A DNA stretch of 64,000 nucleotides from Methylobacterium sp. Leaf465. GTDB taxonomy: Bacteria; Pseudomonadota; Alphaproteobacteria; Rhizobiales; Beijerinckiaceae. This document shows, in pieces, positions 27,270 to 36,053 of the stretch. The stretch is from the NCBI RefSeq assembly GCF_001424705.1, contig NZ_LMRA01000001.1, positions 275,608 to 339,607 on the forward strand, written 5' to 3'. A program made the position numbers and the translations under genes. Position 1 is the first letter of the stretch; every line of letters begins with the position of its first letter. A model generated the notes under the pieces. The model did not search any database, was not told the DNA's origin, and saw only the letters and a list, made by a program, of their open reading frames with translations.

Positions 27270-29495
27270 TCAGAAGCGGGCCGGGTCGAGCTCGAAGGTC
27301 GGGGGCAGGGCCTCGAACCACTCGCCGTAATAGGGATCGCGGGGGAGCTTCGCCGCCCAGCGATCGCGAAACCGCTGGTGCTCGGCCGGGTCGACGGTGC
27401 GGGCGCGATTGCGGCTCTCATAGTGATAGAGGCTGGCCTGGGCGCAGTAGACGCTGCGCAGCCCGCGCTCGCGCAGGCGCAGGCACAGGTCGACGTCGTT
27501 GTAATTCACGGCGAAGCCCGCATCGAAGCCGCCGATGGCCTCGAAGTCCGCGCGCCGCACCATCACGCAGGCGCCGGTGACCGCAAGGTAGTTCCGGCTG
27601 CCGACGGTGGAGAAGAAGTGCCCGGGATCGTCGCCGGGATAGCCGCGCCGGACATGATCGGGGGTGGCGTCGACGATCGAGACGCCGACATGCTGGATCT
27701 CGCCGGTCTCGAACAGGAGCTTGGGGCCGACGGCGCCGACGCCGGGGATCTGCAACTGCGCCAGCATCGCCTCGATCCAGTCGGGCGTGATGACCGCGAT
27801 GTCGTCGTTGAGGAAGACCAGGATGTCGCCGCTCGCCGCCGCGGCGCCGAGGTTCATCTTGGCCGCCACGTTGAAGACCGGCTCCGACCAGGTCACGCGC
27901 CGGGCGCCGTGGCGGGCGAGGGCCGCCTCCGTGCCGGATCGCAGGTCCCCGTTGTCCACCACCACGAACTCGATGTCGGGATAGGTGCTGGTCGCGGCGA
28001 CGCTGTCGAGACAGGCGGCGAGGAGATCCACCGTGCAGCCGCCGACGGTGCTGTCGCGCCCGGCCGTGGGGATCACGATGGAGACCGAAGGGCGCTCGGT
28101 CAGCTTGCGGCGCATCTCGAAACAGCCCTTGAACGCGCTCGAGCGGGCGAAGTCGAGTTCGCCGGTGCGCCGGGCCCGGTCCTCCAGGCCACGGATCGCC
28201 GCGGCGATGACGTAGTCCTTGTTGTCCATGGTCTGGGCGGTGGAGCCCGGGATCGCGCGCCAATGGTAGAGCACCTTCGGCACGTGGACGACGTTGCGGA
28301 CATGCTCGGTGTAACGCAGGGCGAAGTCGTAATCCTGCGCCCCGTTGCATTCGTCGCGAAAGCCACCGATTTGGCGGACGATGTCCATCCGGTAGAGCGC
28401 CAGGTGCGCCGTATACATGCAGGCTTCGAGGGCTTCGGGCGACCAGTCCGGCTTGAAGAACGGCTCGTAGCGGACCCCGTCGATCGAGATCTTGTCCTCG
28501 TCCGAGTAGATGAAGTCGACGCTCGCGTCGGCGTTCAGGATACGGACGAACTCGTAGAGCGCGTTGTCGGGAATCGCGTCGTCGTGGTCCATCAGGGTCA
28601 GGTAGGTGCCGGTCGCCAGGGCCATGGCGTCGTTCGAAGCGGCCGAGATGCGCCCGTTCGTGGTGCGGCGATGGAGCTTGATGCGCGGGTCGGCGGCCGC
28701 GAAGGCCTGGAGCAGCGGCCAGATCTGCGGGTCGGGCGAGTTGTCATCGCAGAGGCAGAGTTCCCAGTCCGGATAGGCCTGGGCCTGCACCGAGGCGATG
28801 GCGGCTTCCAGCCAGCGCCGGGGAGTGTTGTAGACCGGCATGACGATGGAGATACGGGGGCGAGAGCGGAAGCCCTCGATCTCGGCCCGCATCGCCGCCA
28901 CGCTGAGGCGGCTTGGCGTCTCCACCGTGTCGATCCAGGCCGTGTAGGAGGCCGGCACCGGGCGGGGCCGGGCGCTCGCCCGGAAGTCGCGCCAGAGTTC
29001 CGCGGCGCCCTTCGCGCGCCAGGCGTCGCGGAGGCGGGCGAGGAGGCGGGCCGGCGCGCGCTCTGCCTCGGGCAGCGCCTGCACGCGGCGGCGGGCGGTC
29101 TCCGCGGTCGCGCCGAGGGGGCCGAGATGTGTCAGGGAGACGTGGCCCAGGCGAAAGCGTCCGGCGCCGCTCATCGGATCGAGGCGCAGGCCCCGGACCC
29201 GGCGCGGCAGGTGCACGAGGTTGTCGATGCCGGTCGCATCGGCCTCCAGCGGAATGGTCAGGGTCTCGCGAAACCCCTGGCCGTCATCGACGTAGAGGAT
29301 CGGGACGAGCTTCGTGCGGTCGAGGGCGGTGAGGTCGGCGCGCAAGCGGACCCAACCGCCGCGATGGCGCCGGCGTCCCTCCGGCGGCCAGAGGCGGAAA
29401 TGCGGGTCCGACCCAGTCGCGCGCCACGTGTCGGGCGTCCCCTCCGCCTCGATCTGGCTGACGGCGTCGAGGCGACAGCGTAGGGTGCGCGGCAA
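27270..29495 (-). CDS. Two-domain family 2 glycosyltransferase
   Basis: A 741-residue cytoplasmic enzyme with an N-terminal ~210-residue region without GT motifs, then two GT-A domains. The first (about 215-440) has ISIVMPVYN, CDDNSPD and the DHDD metal-binding motif at 303-306 followed by YSDEDKIS. The second (about 465-720) has VSIVIPTAGRD, EFVVVDNGD and LNDDIAVITPDWIEAML. This arrangement is seen in O-antigen and rhamnan-type polysaccharide polymerising glycosyltransferases. No other polysaccharide gene is adjacent, so the product is unknown. Confidence 0.85.
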   Translation of the reverse strand: MPRTLRCRLDAVSQIEAEGTPDTWRATGSDPHFRLWPPEGRRRHRGGWVRLRADLTALDRTKLVPILYVDDGQGFRETLTIPLEADATGIDNLVHLPRRVRGLRLDPMSGAGRFRLGHVSLTHLGPLGATAETARRRVQALPEAERAPARLLARLRDAWRAKGAAELWRDFRASARPRPVPASYTAWIDTVETPSRLSVAAMRAEIEGFRSRPRISIVMPVYNTPRRWLEAAIASVQAQAYPDWELCLCDDNSPDPQIWPLLQAFAAADPRIKLHRRTTNGRISAASNDAMALATGTYLTLMDHDDAIPDNALYEFVRILNADASVDFIYSDEDKISIDGVRYEPFFKPDWSPEALEACMYTAHLALYRMDIVRQIGGFRDECNGAQDYDFALRYTEHVRNVVHVPKVLYHWRAIPGSTAQTMDNKDYVIAAAIRGLEDRARRTGELDFARSSAFKGCFEMRRKLTERPSVSIVIPTAGRDSTVGGCTVDLLAACLDSVAATSTYPDIEFVVVDNGDLRSGTEAALARHGARRVTWSEPVFNVAAKMNLGAAAASGDILVFLNDDIAVITPDWIEAMLAQLQIPGVGAVGPKLLFETGEIQHVGVSIVDATPDHVRRGYPGDDPGHFFSTVGSRNYLAVTGACVMVRRADFEAIGGFDAGFAVNYNDVDLCLRLRERGLRSVYCAQASLYHYESRNRARTVDPAEHQRFRDRWAAKLPRDPYYGEWFEALPPTFELDPARF

Positions 29496-29590
29496 ACCCG
29501 GATCCTCTTCGAGGCGGGCGCAGGGCCTGCCGTGCCCGGGGGTTTAGGGCAAGCCCGCCGGCCCTCGCAAGGGCAGCCCCGGACCTCGCC

Positions 29591-31396
29591 TCAGCGGCGC
29601 CCGGCGGCGAGATAGGCACGCCACCCCCCGTGCCGGGTGATCTCCGACGCCTCCGCGACGGCGTGGGCTTCGCAGAGGAAGCCCGATACGGGTTCGCCAT
29701 CGGCCAGAGCGATCTTGCCGAGGCCGAGGGGCGCGGGAATCGCGGCGGCGAAACGCCCGAAGGCAGCCGGGTCGAGCGCCCAGACCTCGACCTCGAGCCC
29801 GGGGCCCGCGAAGCCGGGCGCGCGCACGAGGCCGGGTTTCGGCGGTACCGTGCCGGGCAGGGCATAGAGGCGGTAGTCGGGCGCCGTCCGGGTCGCGCGC
29901 AGGAACGTCGCTCCGAGGTCCTGGAGCTGGTGATTGAGGGCGAGCCCTGTGAGGTGCGCACCGACCACGACCAGGGGGATCTGCCCGGAGGGCGAGGCAG
30001 AAACGCGGCCTTCTTCGGGGAGGGAGCGGGCACGCTCGACGCCCATGCCGCCGGCGAGGTCGCGATGCAGGGCATCGGCCCAGGGCGCCAGGGCCTCGTC
30101 GCTGAAGCCGGGGCCCACCAGCGTCACGCCCGCCGGCAGGCCGTCCCGGCGGAACCCGGCCGGCACCGCGATGGCGGCCATCCCAAGCAGGTTGGCGAAA
30201 TTGGTGTAGCGGCCGAGATGGCTGTTCCGGACGATGGGCTCGGCCGCCATCTCGGCCACCGTGTAGATCGTCGGCGCAGTCGGCAGCAACAGCACGTCGA
30301 GCCCGGCGAGGATCGCATCGGTCCGGCGCTTCAGGGCCTCGAAGGCGTACCGACCCCGGAAGGCGTCGACGGCGCTGTAGGTGCGGGCCGAGTCGAGGAT
30401 GGCGCGCACGCTCGGATCCATCGCGGCGGCATGGTCGGCATGGAAGGCTTCGACCGCCGCCAGCCGCTCGGCGACCCAGGGGCCGTCATACAGGAGGGCG
30501 GCGATCTCCCGGAACGGCGCGTAGTCGAACGGCACGGCGACGGCACCGAGGCGCTCCAGCCGGGCGATGGCGTCGTCGTAGAGGGCCGCCGTCTCGGCAT
30601 CGCCGTAGAACTCGCGCTCGGCCGGGGCGAGCACGCCAAAGCGCAGGCCCGTCGTCGGGAGGGGATGCGGGACCACCGGGCGCGAATACGGGTCGGCCGG
30701 GTCGAACCCCTCGGCGATCCGGCGCACGGCGAGGCCGTCCCCGACGGTGCTCGCGAACACCGTGATGCAGTCGAGGCTGCGGCAGGCCGGAACGAGGCCG
30801 GTGGTGCTCAGCGCCCCCGGCGTCGGCTTGATGCCGACGAGGTTGTTGAAGGCCGCCGGCACGCGGCCGGAGCCGGCGGTGTCGGTGCCGAGACTGAAGC
30901 AGGCGAGCCCGGCCGCCACGGCCACGGCCGAACCGGAACTCGATCCGCCGGAAACGAAGTCGGCGTTGAACACGCTGCGCGGGGCACCGTAGGGCGAGCG
31001 GGTGCCGTTGAGGCCGGTGGCGAACTGGTCGAGGTTGGTCTTGCCCGTTACCAGGGCGCCGGCGGCCTTCAACCGCGCCACGACCGCGGCATCGCGCTCG
31101 GGCGTGGTGGCGAAGGCCGGGCAGGCGGCAGTGGTGGGCAGGCCCGCCACGTCGATGTTGTCCTTGACGGCGAAGGGCAGGCCCCAGAGCGGCAGGGAAT
31201 TCGGCTCCGGGTGCGCCTGCATCAGGGCGCGGGCCGCCGCGACGAGGTCGGCGCGCGGCACCGGGGTGATGAAGATGGCCGGGTCGGGCGAGGCCGCCAT
31301 CCGCTCGGCGACGGTCTCGGCGAGGCCGACGGGGTCGAGGCTGCCGGAGGCGAAGGCCGCGCGCAGGCTCGCAATGTCCAGGATCGTGGGCAGCAT
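29591..31396 (-). CDS. atzF: Allophanate hydrolase
   Basis: A 601-residue enzyme that cleaves allophanate to two ammonia and two CO2, the second step of ATP-dependent urea breakdown or the last step of biuret/cyanurate use. The amidase-signature part shows the catalytic lysine at 78 (FAVKDNID), the serine cluster GGSSSGSAVAV (150-160) and GTDTAGSGRVPAA with the nucleophile Ser-176. The C-terminal ~150 residues (VVGAHLTGLALNHQLQDLGA onwards) are the extra domain specific to allophanate hydrolases; total length is that of AtzF. No urea carboxylase gene is in the window; the next gene upstream is ureD. Confidence 0.9.
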   Translation of the reverse strand: MLPTILDIASLRAAFASGSLDPVGLAETVAERMAASPDPAIFITPVPRADLVAAARALMQAHPEPNSLPLWGLPFAVKDNIDVAGLPTTAACPAFATTPERDAAVVARLKAAGALVTGKTNLDQFATGLNGTRSPYGAPRSVFNADFVSGGSSSGSAVAVAAGLACFSLGTDTAGSGRVPAAFNNLVGIKPTPGALSTTGLVPACRSLDCITVFASTVGDGLAVRRIAEGFDPADPYSRPVVPHPLPTTGLRFGVLAPAEREFYGDAETAALYDDAIARLERLGAVAVPFDYAPFREIAALLYDGPWVAERLAAVEAFHADHAAAMDPSVRAILDSARTYSAVDAFRGRYAFEALKRRTDAILAGLDVLLLPTAPTIYTVAEMAAEPIVRNSHLGRYTNFANLLGMAAIAVPAGFRRDGLPAGVTLVGPGFSDEALAPWADALHRDLAGGMGVERARSLPEEGRVSASPSGQIPLVVVGAHLTGLALNHQLQDLGATFLRATRTAPDYRLYALPGTVPPKPGLVRAPGFAGPGLEVEVWALDPAAFGRFAAAIPAPLGLGKIALADGEPVSGFLCEAHAVAEASEITRHGGWRAYLAAGRR

Positions 31397-31662
31397 GGAT
31401 TCAGGTCTCCTGGGTCACCGCGACAAGATCACCGCGACAAGGCCGCCGCCGCGCCGGGTCGGGCCGGCCTGGATTCTCCGGCACGGGGTCCGCCGCCGCA
31501 GCGCCCCGATGCCCACGGACATTGCCCGGCCTCTTCGCGGACACTGCATCCTTCGTGCCGACCGGGCCCGCCTCGTCGACCGGATTTTCGGGACGGCAAC
31601 CAGCGCCGGTGCCCGCACGCGCGCACCGGCCTGCCGAGATGGCGGTCGGCCCATCCGAATGC

Positions 31663-32517
31663 TCAGCTCTGCCAGACGCGGGGGAGGGGCCGTCCCCGAT
31701 AGGCGGTGAGGAGGCGCTGGGCCACGGCCCGCAGGGCGTCCGGATCGCGGCCGAGAAGGCGGACGACGAGGTGTCCGTTCCAGGCGCTGGCCGCCGCGGC
31801 GACGCCGTCCACGCCGGTCGCGTCGAGCAGGGCGCGGGTCTCGTCCAGCCGGCCCTCCGCCACGGGCGAGACGTCGAGGAGCGTCGCCATCGCCCGGGCG
31901 CCGTTGCCGATCGCCGTTCGGGCGAGCTGGTCCGAGAGGGCGCCGTCGAGGCGGAGGGTGTCGGCGTAGACGAGGCGTCCGTCGCGGCGGATGCGCCAGG
32001 TGTCGGAGAGGTGGCCCCGCGTCATCGGCTCGTCGCGGGCGGTCCGCCCGAAGGTGATGGCCTCGAAGGCGAGGAGGTGGGCGCCCGGCGCCAGATCCGC
32101 CTCGAAGCGCCGCGCCAGGGCGGCTTGGTCGAACAGGATCGTTTCCTGCGGCAGATGCGCGAGGCGCCCTCCGGCTCCCACCGTCACCACGGTGGCGATC
32201 CGGCTCATCGGCCCGTCCGAACGGTAGACCTTCTCGGCCGCCGTGGTGGTCAGGGTCAGGTCGCCCCCCGCACCGACATCGGCGGTGACGCGAAACGTGT
32301 CGCCGCAGGCGATGCCGCCGGCGGTGTTGAGGAGCACCGCCTCGCACGGGCCCTTCGGCCGGCGCGGCAGACGCAGGCGCAAGGGTCCGCCCTCGCCGAT
32401 GTCGAGGATGCGGGTGTCGTGCCCGTCCGCGCAGGCCACGCGCAGGTGGATGCGGCCCTGCGAGCGCTGGCGCTCCGGCGCGGCGCCGCGAACCGCCGGA
32501 GGGTCGGGGTTCAGCAA
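31663..32517 (-). CDS. ureD: Urease accessory protein UreD
   Basis: A 284-residue protein of the UreD/UreH family, which with UreF and UreG loads nickel into apo-urease. Characteristic segments are VLLNTAGGIACGDTFRVTAD, TTTAAEKVYRSDGP, LPQETILFDQAAL and the C-terminal LLTAYRGRPLPRVWQ. The length is normal. It is not followed by ureABC: downstream lies atzF after 266 bp, and upstream, 9 bp away, is the end of the sulfurtransferase gene. It may be a single outlying accessory gene, with the rest of the urease cluster elsewhere. Confidence 0.9.
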   Translation of the reverse strand: MLNPDPPAVRGAAPERQRSQGRIHLRVACADGHDTRILDIGEGGPLRLRLPRRPKGPCEAVLLNTAGGIACGDTFRVTADVGAGGDLTLTTTAAEKVYRSDGPMSRIATVVTVGAGGRLAHLPQETILFDQAALARRFEADLAPGAHLLAFEAITFGRTARDEPMTRGHLSDTWRIRRDGRLVYADTLRLDGALSDQLARTAIGNGARAMATLLDVSPVAEGRLDETRALLDATGVDGVAAAASAWNGHLVVRLLGRDPDALRAVAQRLLTAYRGRPLPRVWQS

Positions 32518-32526
32518 GGCGGCGGG

Positions 32527-33375
32527 TCAGGCCGGGCCGGTGGCGACCGGACGCTTGGGATCCGAGCCCCATTCCGACCAGGAGCCGTCGTAGAGGGCGC
32601 GGGGCGGCCGGCCCAGGGTCTCCAGCGCCAGCCCGACGATGGCGGCGGTGACGCCCGACCCGCAGGTGGTGATCACGGGCTTGCCGACATCGACGCCGTT
32701 CTCGGCGAAGACCGCGCGCAGGGCTGCCTCCTCCTTCAGCCGACCTTCGCTCTGGAGTGCGGCATAGTGGACGTTGCGGGCGCCCGGCATGTGGCCGGGG
32801 CGGACGCCGGGGCGGGGTTCCGCCTCCTCGCCGCGGAAGCGCGCGCCCGAGCGGGCGTCGACCAGCTGGGCGCTGCCCGATTCGAGGGCCCGGGCAATGT
32901 CCGAGGCATCCGCCACGGCGCCGTGGTCGAGGCGGGCGGTGAAGTGGCGCCGGGCGCGCGGCCGGCCCTCGCCGTCCTCGAGGGGGTAGCCCGCCGCCAC
33001 CCAGGCCGGAAGGCCGCCCTCCAGGATCTCCACGTCGCGGACCCCGTAGGCCTTCAGCATCCAGCGCACCCGCGGCGCCGAGAACAGGCCCATCCCGTCA
33101 TAGACGACGATGTGGGCGCCGTCGCCTACGCCCAGCGCCCGCATGCGGGAGGCGAAGACCTCCGGGCGCGGCAGCATGTGGGGCAGCGGCGAGGTCTCGT
33201 CGCTCATGGTGTCGATGTCGAAGCGGATCGCGCCGGGGATGTGACCGGCGAGATACTCGGCCCGGGCATCGCGCCCCTGGGCCGGGAGGTACCAGGACCC
33301 GTCGAGGATCACGATGTCGGGCGCGCCGAGACGGGCGTGGAGCCAGTCGGCCGTGACGAAGGGCGTCGTCGGCAT
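32527..33375 (-). CDS. sseA: 3-mercaptopyruvate/thiosulfate sulfurtransferase, two rhodanese domains
   Basis: A 282-residue enzyme with two rhodanese domains: an inactive first one (about 1-135) and an active second one with the cysteine loop CGSGVTA (Cys-238). The CGSGVTA loop is that of 3-mercaptopyruvate sulfurtransferases rather than thiosulfate:cyanide ones. The start at MPTTPFVTADWLHARL was chosen because it matches the family start; the open frame extends 561 bp upstream without homology. It precedes ureD by only 9 bp on the same strand, probably by chance of operon packing. Confidence 0.92.
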   Translation of the reverse strand: MPTTPFVTADWLHARLGAPDIVILDGSWYLPAQGRDARAEYLAGHIPGAIRFDIDTMSDETSPLPHMLPRPEVFASRMRALGVGDGAHIVVYDGMGLFSAPRVRWMLKAYGVRDVEILEGGLPAWVAAGYPLEDGEGRPRARRHFTARLDHGAVADASDIARALESGSAQLVDARSGARFRGEEAEPRPGVRPGHMPGARNVHYAALQSEGRLKEEAALRAVFAENGVDVGKPVITTCGSGVTAAIVGLALETLGRPPRALYDGSWSEWGSDPKRPVATGPA

Positions 33376-33573
33376 GGTGTTCTCTGCTCTGTGGGCCGGA
33401 ACGCGTCCGGCCGGACTCGCCAGGAGGGTTGTCGGGAGTGGACACCAAACCACATCCGGCCGGCAGTTGCACCCGTCACCGGCCGCTTTGCGATCTGAAC
33501 CCGTGGTTGCCGCCCCGCGTTGAACCGGCGAGACGCTCCAGATCAATTCCTCATCTCCCGGAAAACAGCCGCC

Positions 33574-33855
33574 ATGCGCACGCCGACCTTCCTCCTCGCC
33601 GCCGCCCTCGGCCTCGCCCTCGCGGGCGCCGCACAGGCGCAATCCTCGGTGACCGGCGCCGGCCAGAACGCGATCAACGGTTCCGGAACCGGCATGGGCG
33701 GCGGCACCTCCAATGCCCCCGCGACCACCGGGACGGCACCGGGCGCCGGCGCCGTGCGCAACCCGAGCGCCGCCCCGCTGCCGAGCGCCGGGCGTGCCGT
33801 CACGCCGGGCACTGCAGCGCCGAGCACCCCGCCCTCCGGGCCCGCGTCCCGCTGA
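33574..33855 (+). CDS. Secreted low-complexity Gly/Ala/Pro/Thr-rich protein
   Basis: A 93-residue protein with a typical signal peptide (MRTPTFLLAAALGLALAGAA, cleavage after AQA before Gln-23). The mature part is Gly/Ser/Thr/Ala/Pro-rich with no fold recognised. It shares size, signal-peptide-then-Gln layout, composition and the string APATTG with the protein encoded at 7343-7630. The start was set by the signal peptide; the open frame begins 54 bp earlier. Function unknown. Confidence 0.65.
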   Translation: MRTPTFLLAAALGLALAGAAQAQSSVTGAGQNAINGSGTGMGGGTSNAPATTGTAPGAGAVRNPSAAPLPSAGRAVTPGTAAPSTPPSGPASR

Positions 33856-33991
33856 GGCCTCCGCCACCATCCGGACCGAGGGCCGGGCCGCGAGGCCGGG
33901 CCTTTTTCGTCGCAGCCGGCCCGGCCATGGTGCCAAGGCACGGCCGCTGCGGTTATGGATGGTCGGGCCGTGCCAGCGTGATGGAGCCGCC

Positions 33992-34246
33992 GTGAACCCG
34001 CGCGAGACCTACCACATCGAAGTCCTCGCCGCGGAGGACGAGGCCGGCGCGCGCGGCGATGATCCCGTGAGCCAGCGCATTTCCGTGCGCACCTACACGG
34101 TCGAGGCCGCCAAGGAGCGGGCCCTGACCCTGTTCGCCCGGGCCCGGGCGCCCCAGCGCAGCGGCGCGCCCGCCGAAGCCGTGCGGGTCATCGACGGCGC
34201 CGGCACGGAGGTGTTCCGCTGGAGCCGGTTCGACGAACCGGCCTGA
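33992..34246 (+). CDS. Small hypothetical protein (84 aa)
   Basis: Not recognised. An 84-residue soluble protein starting at GTG (MNPRETYHIEVLAAEDEAGA), with a TGGAG site at 33982-33986. The pattern beta-strand (YHIEVLA), then IPEyTV-like VRTYTVEAAKERALTLF, then VRVIDGAGTEVFRWSRFD suggests a compact alpha/beta fold reminiscent of small DUF domains that bind nothing known. It is followed after 15 bp by a gene on the same strand, so the two may form an operon. Confidence 0.55.
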   Translation: MNPRETYHIEVLAAEDEAGARGDDPVSQRISVRTYTVEAAKERALTLFARARAPQRSGAPAEAVRVIDGAGTEVFRWSRFDEPA

Positions 34247-34261
34247 CGGAGCGGTCCCGCC

Positions 34262-34615
34262 ATGCGCGCCCTCATCCTGCCTGGCCTCGTCCTGCTGTTC
34301 GCGGCCCTCTTCGTGCGCAGCTACACGGTGCCCCCGGCCCCCGACCGGCGCGGCGGGACGAGCGTGTCGCTCGCCTGGCCGAACCGGCCACTCTTCGGCA
34401 GCCCGCGGGCCGATTGTCTCGGCCTCCCGGCGGGCCACTCCGTCATCGCCTGCCTGATCGGATCGGTGTCGCGGGCGCGGGCGGACGGCATTCCGCTGAT
34501 GCAGGTCGGCTTCTGCGGGACGTGTTACACCTTGTCCCAGCGCGCCGCCGCCCTCGGGCGCGACGAGGCCGCCGTGCAGGCGCGCCTCGGCGAGATCGCC
34601 CGCTTCGGCTGGTGA
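34262..34615 (+). CDS. Signal-anchored hypothetical protein with Cys pair (117 aa)
   Basis: Not recognised. A 117-residue protein with an N-terminal hydrophobic anchor or signal (MRALILPGLVLLFAALFVRS) and four cysteines, two of them in FCGTCYTLSQRA (CGTC, a CxxC arrangement). The CxxC in an exported domain could be redox active or bind metal, but the surrounding sequence does not resemble thioredoxin. It is 15 bp downstream of the 84-residue gene and 39 bp upstream of the tautomerase gene. Confidence 0.5.
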   Translation: MRALILPGLVLLFAALFVRSYTVPPAPDRRGGTSVSLAWPNRPLFGSPRADCLGLPAGHSVIACLIGSVSRARADGIPLMQVGFCGTCYTLSQRAAALGRDEAAVQARLGEIARFGW

Positions 34616-34654
34616 GACCACGTTCATGAGGCGCGGGGCCGCCGGGAGACCGCC

Positions 34655-35044
34655 ATGCCCCTCATCCGCATCGACCTGAATCGCACGGCACCGCCGGATC
34701 GTGCCCGGACCGTCGGCGACGTGGTCTATGCCGCCCTGCGTCCGGTGGCGAGCGTGCCCGAGAACGACAAGTTCCAGATCGTCACCCGCCACGGGGCCGG
34801 GGAGATCGTGGCGCCCGAGGCCGGCTATCTCGGCGTGACCTGCACGGACGATCTCGTCATCATCCAGATCACCTGGAATGCCGGGCGCTCCGTCGCGGTC
34901 AAGCGCGCCCTGTGCCGGCAGATCGCCGACGGTATCGCCGCGCGGACCGGGATCCGCCGCACGGACGTCTTCATCAATTTCGTCGAGGTGGCGAAGGAGA
35001 ACTGGTCCTTCGGCAACGGCGAGATGCAGTACGCGTCGGCCTGA
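34655..35044 (+). CDS. Tautomerase-family protein
   Basis: A 129-residue protein beginning MPLIRIDL, so removal of Met exposes the catalytic Pro-1 that defines the tautomerase superfamily. The order of strands, and KFQIVTRHGAGEIVAPEAGY with TGIRRTDVFINFVEVAKENW, match the Tautomerase_2 (MSAD/cis-CaaD-like) group in size and layout. The natural substrate is unknown; keto-enol tautomerase activity is the family expectation. The ATG is preceded by GGGAG (34644-34648). Confidence 0.82.
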   Translation: MPLIRIDLNRTAPPDRARTVGDVVYAALRPVASVPENDKFQIVTRHGAGEIVAPEAGYLGVTCTDDLVIIQITWNAGRSVAVKRALCRQIADGIAARTGIRRTDVFINFVEVAKENWSFGNGEMQYASA

Positions 35045-35260
35045 AGGCCCACCCGCAGGGAGGCAGCGGCGGCATTGACGCGACACCCGGCGCGCCCTTA
35101 GACAGGCGCCACGATGACGACCGTCCTTCGCCCCCTCGCGTATCCGGCGCCGCACCCTTAGCGGCGCGGGGCTCGTCATGTCTCAACCGCTGAGTCGTCG
35201 GCGGTTGATCTCCATCCAGGACCACACGTCGACGACCCGGCTTCCACCGAGGTCACGTCC

Positions 35261-36037
35261 GTGCTGTCCCATTCTCCCGAGAATCCCCGTCCCCGCCTCG
35301 GCCTGATCGGCTTCGGTGCCTTCGGCCGCCTCGTGGCGCGCCACCTTGCACCGTTCTTCGTCATTCACGCCTACGACCCGGCGATGCCGGCCGAGCCGGG
35401 GTCCGATGTGTCCCCAGGCGCCCTGCGCGTTGCAGCGGATTGCCCGGTGGTGATCCTGGCGGCTCCGGTTCCGGCGATCCCCGGCATCGTGGCCGCGATC
35501 GGTCCGCATCTCCGCCCGGGCGCCCTCGTCCTCGATGTCGGTTCGGTGAAGGCCGTGGCCGCGACGGCGATGCGGGACGGACTGCCGGGGCACGTCGCCA
35601 TCGTCGCCACCCATCCGCTGTTCGGGCCGCAGAGCGCCCGCGACGGCCTCCGGGGCCTGAAGATTGCGCTCTGCGAGGTGCGGGGCGGTCAAACCCGGCA
35701 GGTCGCCGCCTTCCTGCGCCGGCATCTCGGCCTCGACGTCATCCTGACGACGCCGGAGGCGCATGACCGGGACGCGGCGGTCGTCCAGGGCCTGACCCAC
35801 CTCATCGCGAAGGTGATGGTGCGGATGGAGCCGCTGCCGACCCGCATGACCACCCGGAGCTTCGACCTCCTGATGCAGGCGGTGGCGATGGTGCGCCACG
35901 ATGCGCCGGAGGTCTTCGACGCCATCGAGCGGGCCAACCCCTATGCCGGCGCGGTCCGCCGGAGCTTCGTCGCCGAGGCGGCCCGGCTCGCCCACGACCT
36001 GTCGGACGCGCCGGAGCCGGCGATCCGGGCGGCCTGA
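35261..36037 (+). CDS. Prephenate/arogenate dehydrogenase-like protein
   Basis: A 258-residue NAD(P)-dependent dehydrogenase of the TyrA type. GLIGFGAFGRLVARHL (14-29) is the Rossmann motif; VVILAAPVPAIPGIV and THPLFGPQSARDGLRGLKIA (about 126-145) are TyrA signatures, the histidine of HPLFGP being the conserved catalytic-site motif. It oxidatively decarboxylates prephenate or arogenate in tyrosine synthesis, though stand-alone short versions lacking the C-terminal ACT/regulatory region can have other roles. Start is GTG at 35261. It stands alone, not near aro genes. Confidence 0.8.
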   Translation: MLSHSPENPRPRLGLIGFGAFGRLVARHLAPFFVIHAYDPAMPAEPGSDVSPGALRVAADCPVVILAAPVPAIPGIVAAIGPHLRPGALVLDVGSVKAVAATAMRDGLPGHVAIVATHPLFGPQSARDGLRGLKIALCEVRGGQTRQVAAFLRRHLGLDVILTTPEAHDRDAAVVQGLTHLIAKVMVRMEPLPTRMTTRSFDLLMQAVAMVRHDAPEVFDAIERANPYAGAVRRSFVAEAARLAHDLSDAPEPAIRAA

Positions 36038-36053
36038 GGCAGGTGGAGCACCT

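Noticed and set aside
31411..31444. Two copies of a 14-bp direct repeat (TCACCGCGACAAG) between atzF and ureD
   Set aside because: Only two copies, short, and no sign of function or mobility.
33520..33573. Longer start for the second low-complexity secreted protein
   Set aside because: The signal peptide and its charged start begin at 33574; the extension would place charged residues ahead of it.
33881..33910. Possible terminator GGCCGGGCC...TTTTT after the second low-complexity protein
   Set aside because: The two GGCCGGGCC copies are direct repeats that do not pair well with each other; the better partner is downstream of the T-run, so the call is not secure.
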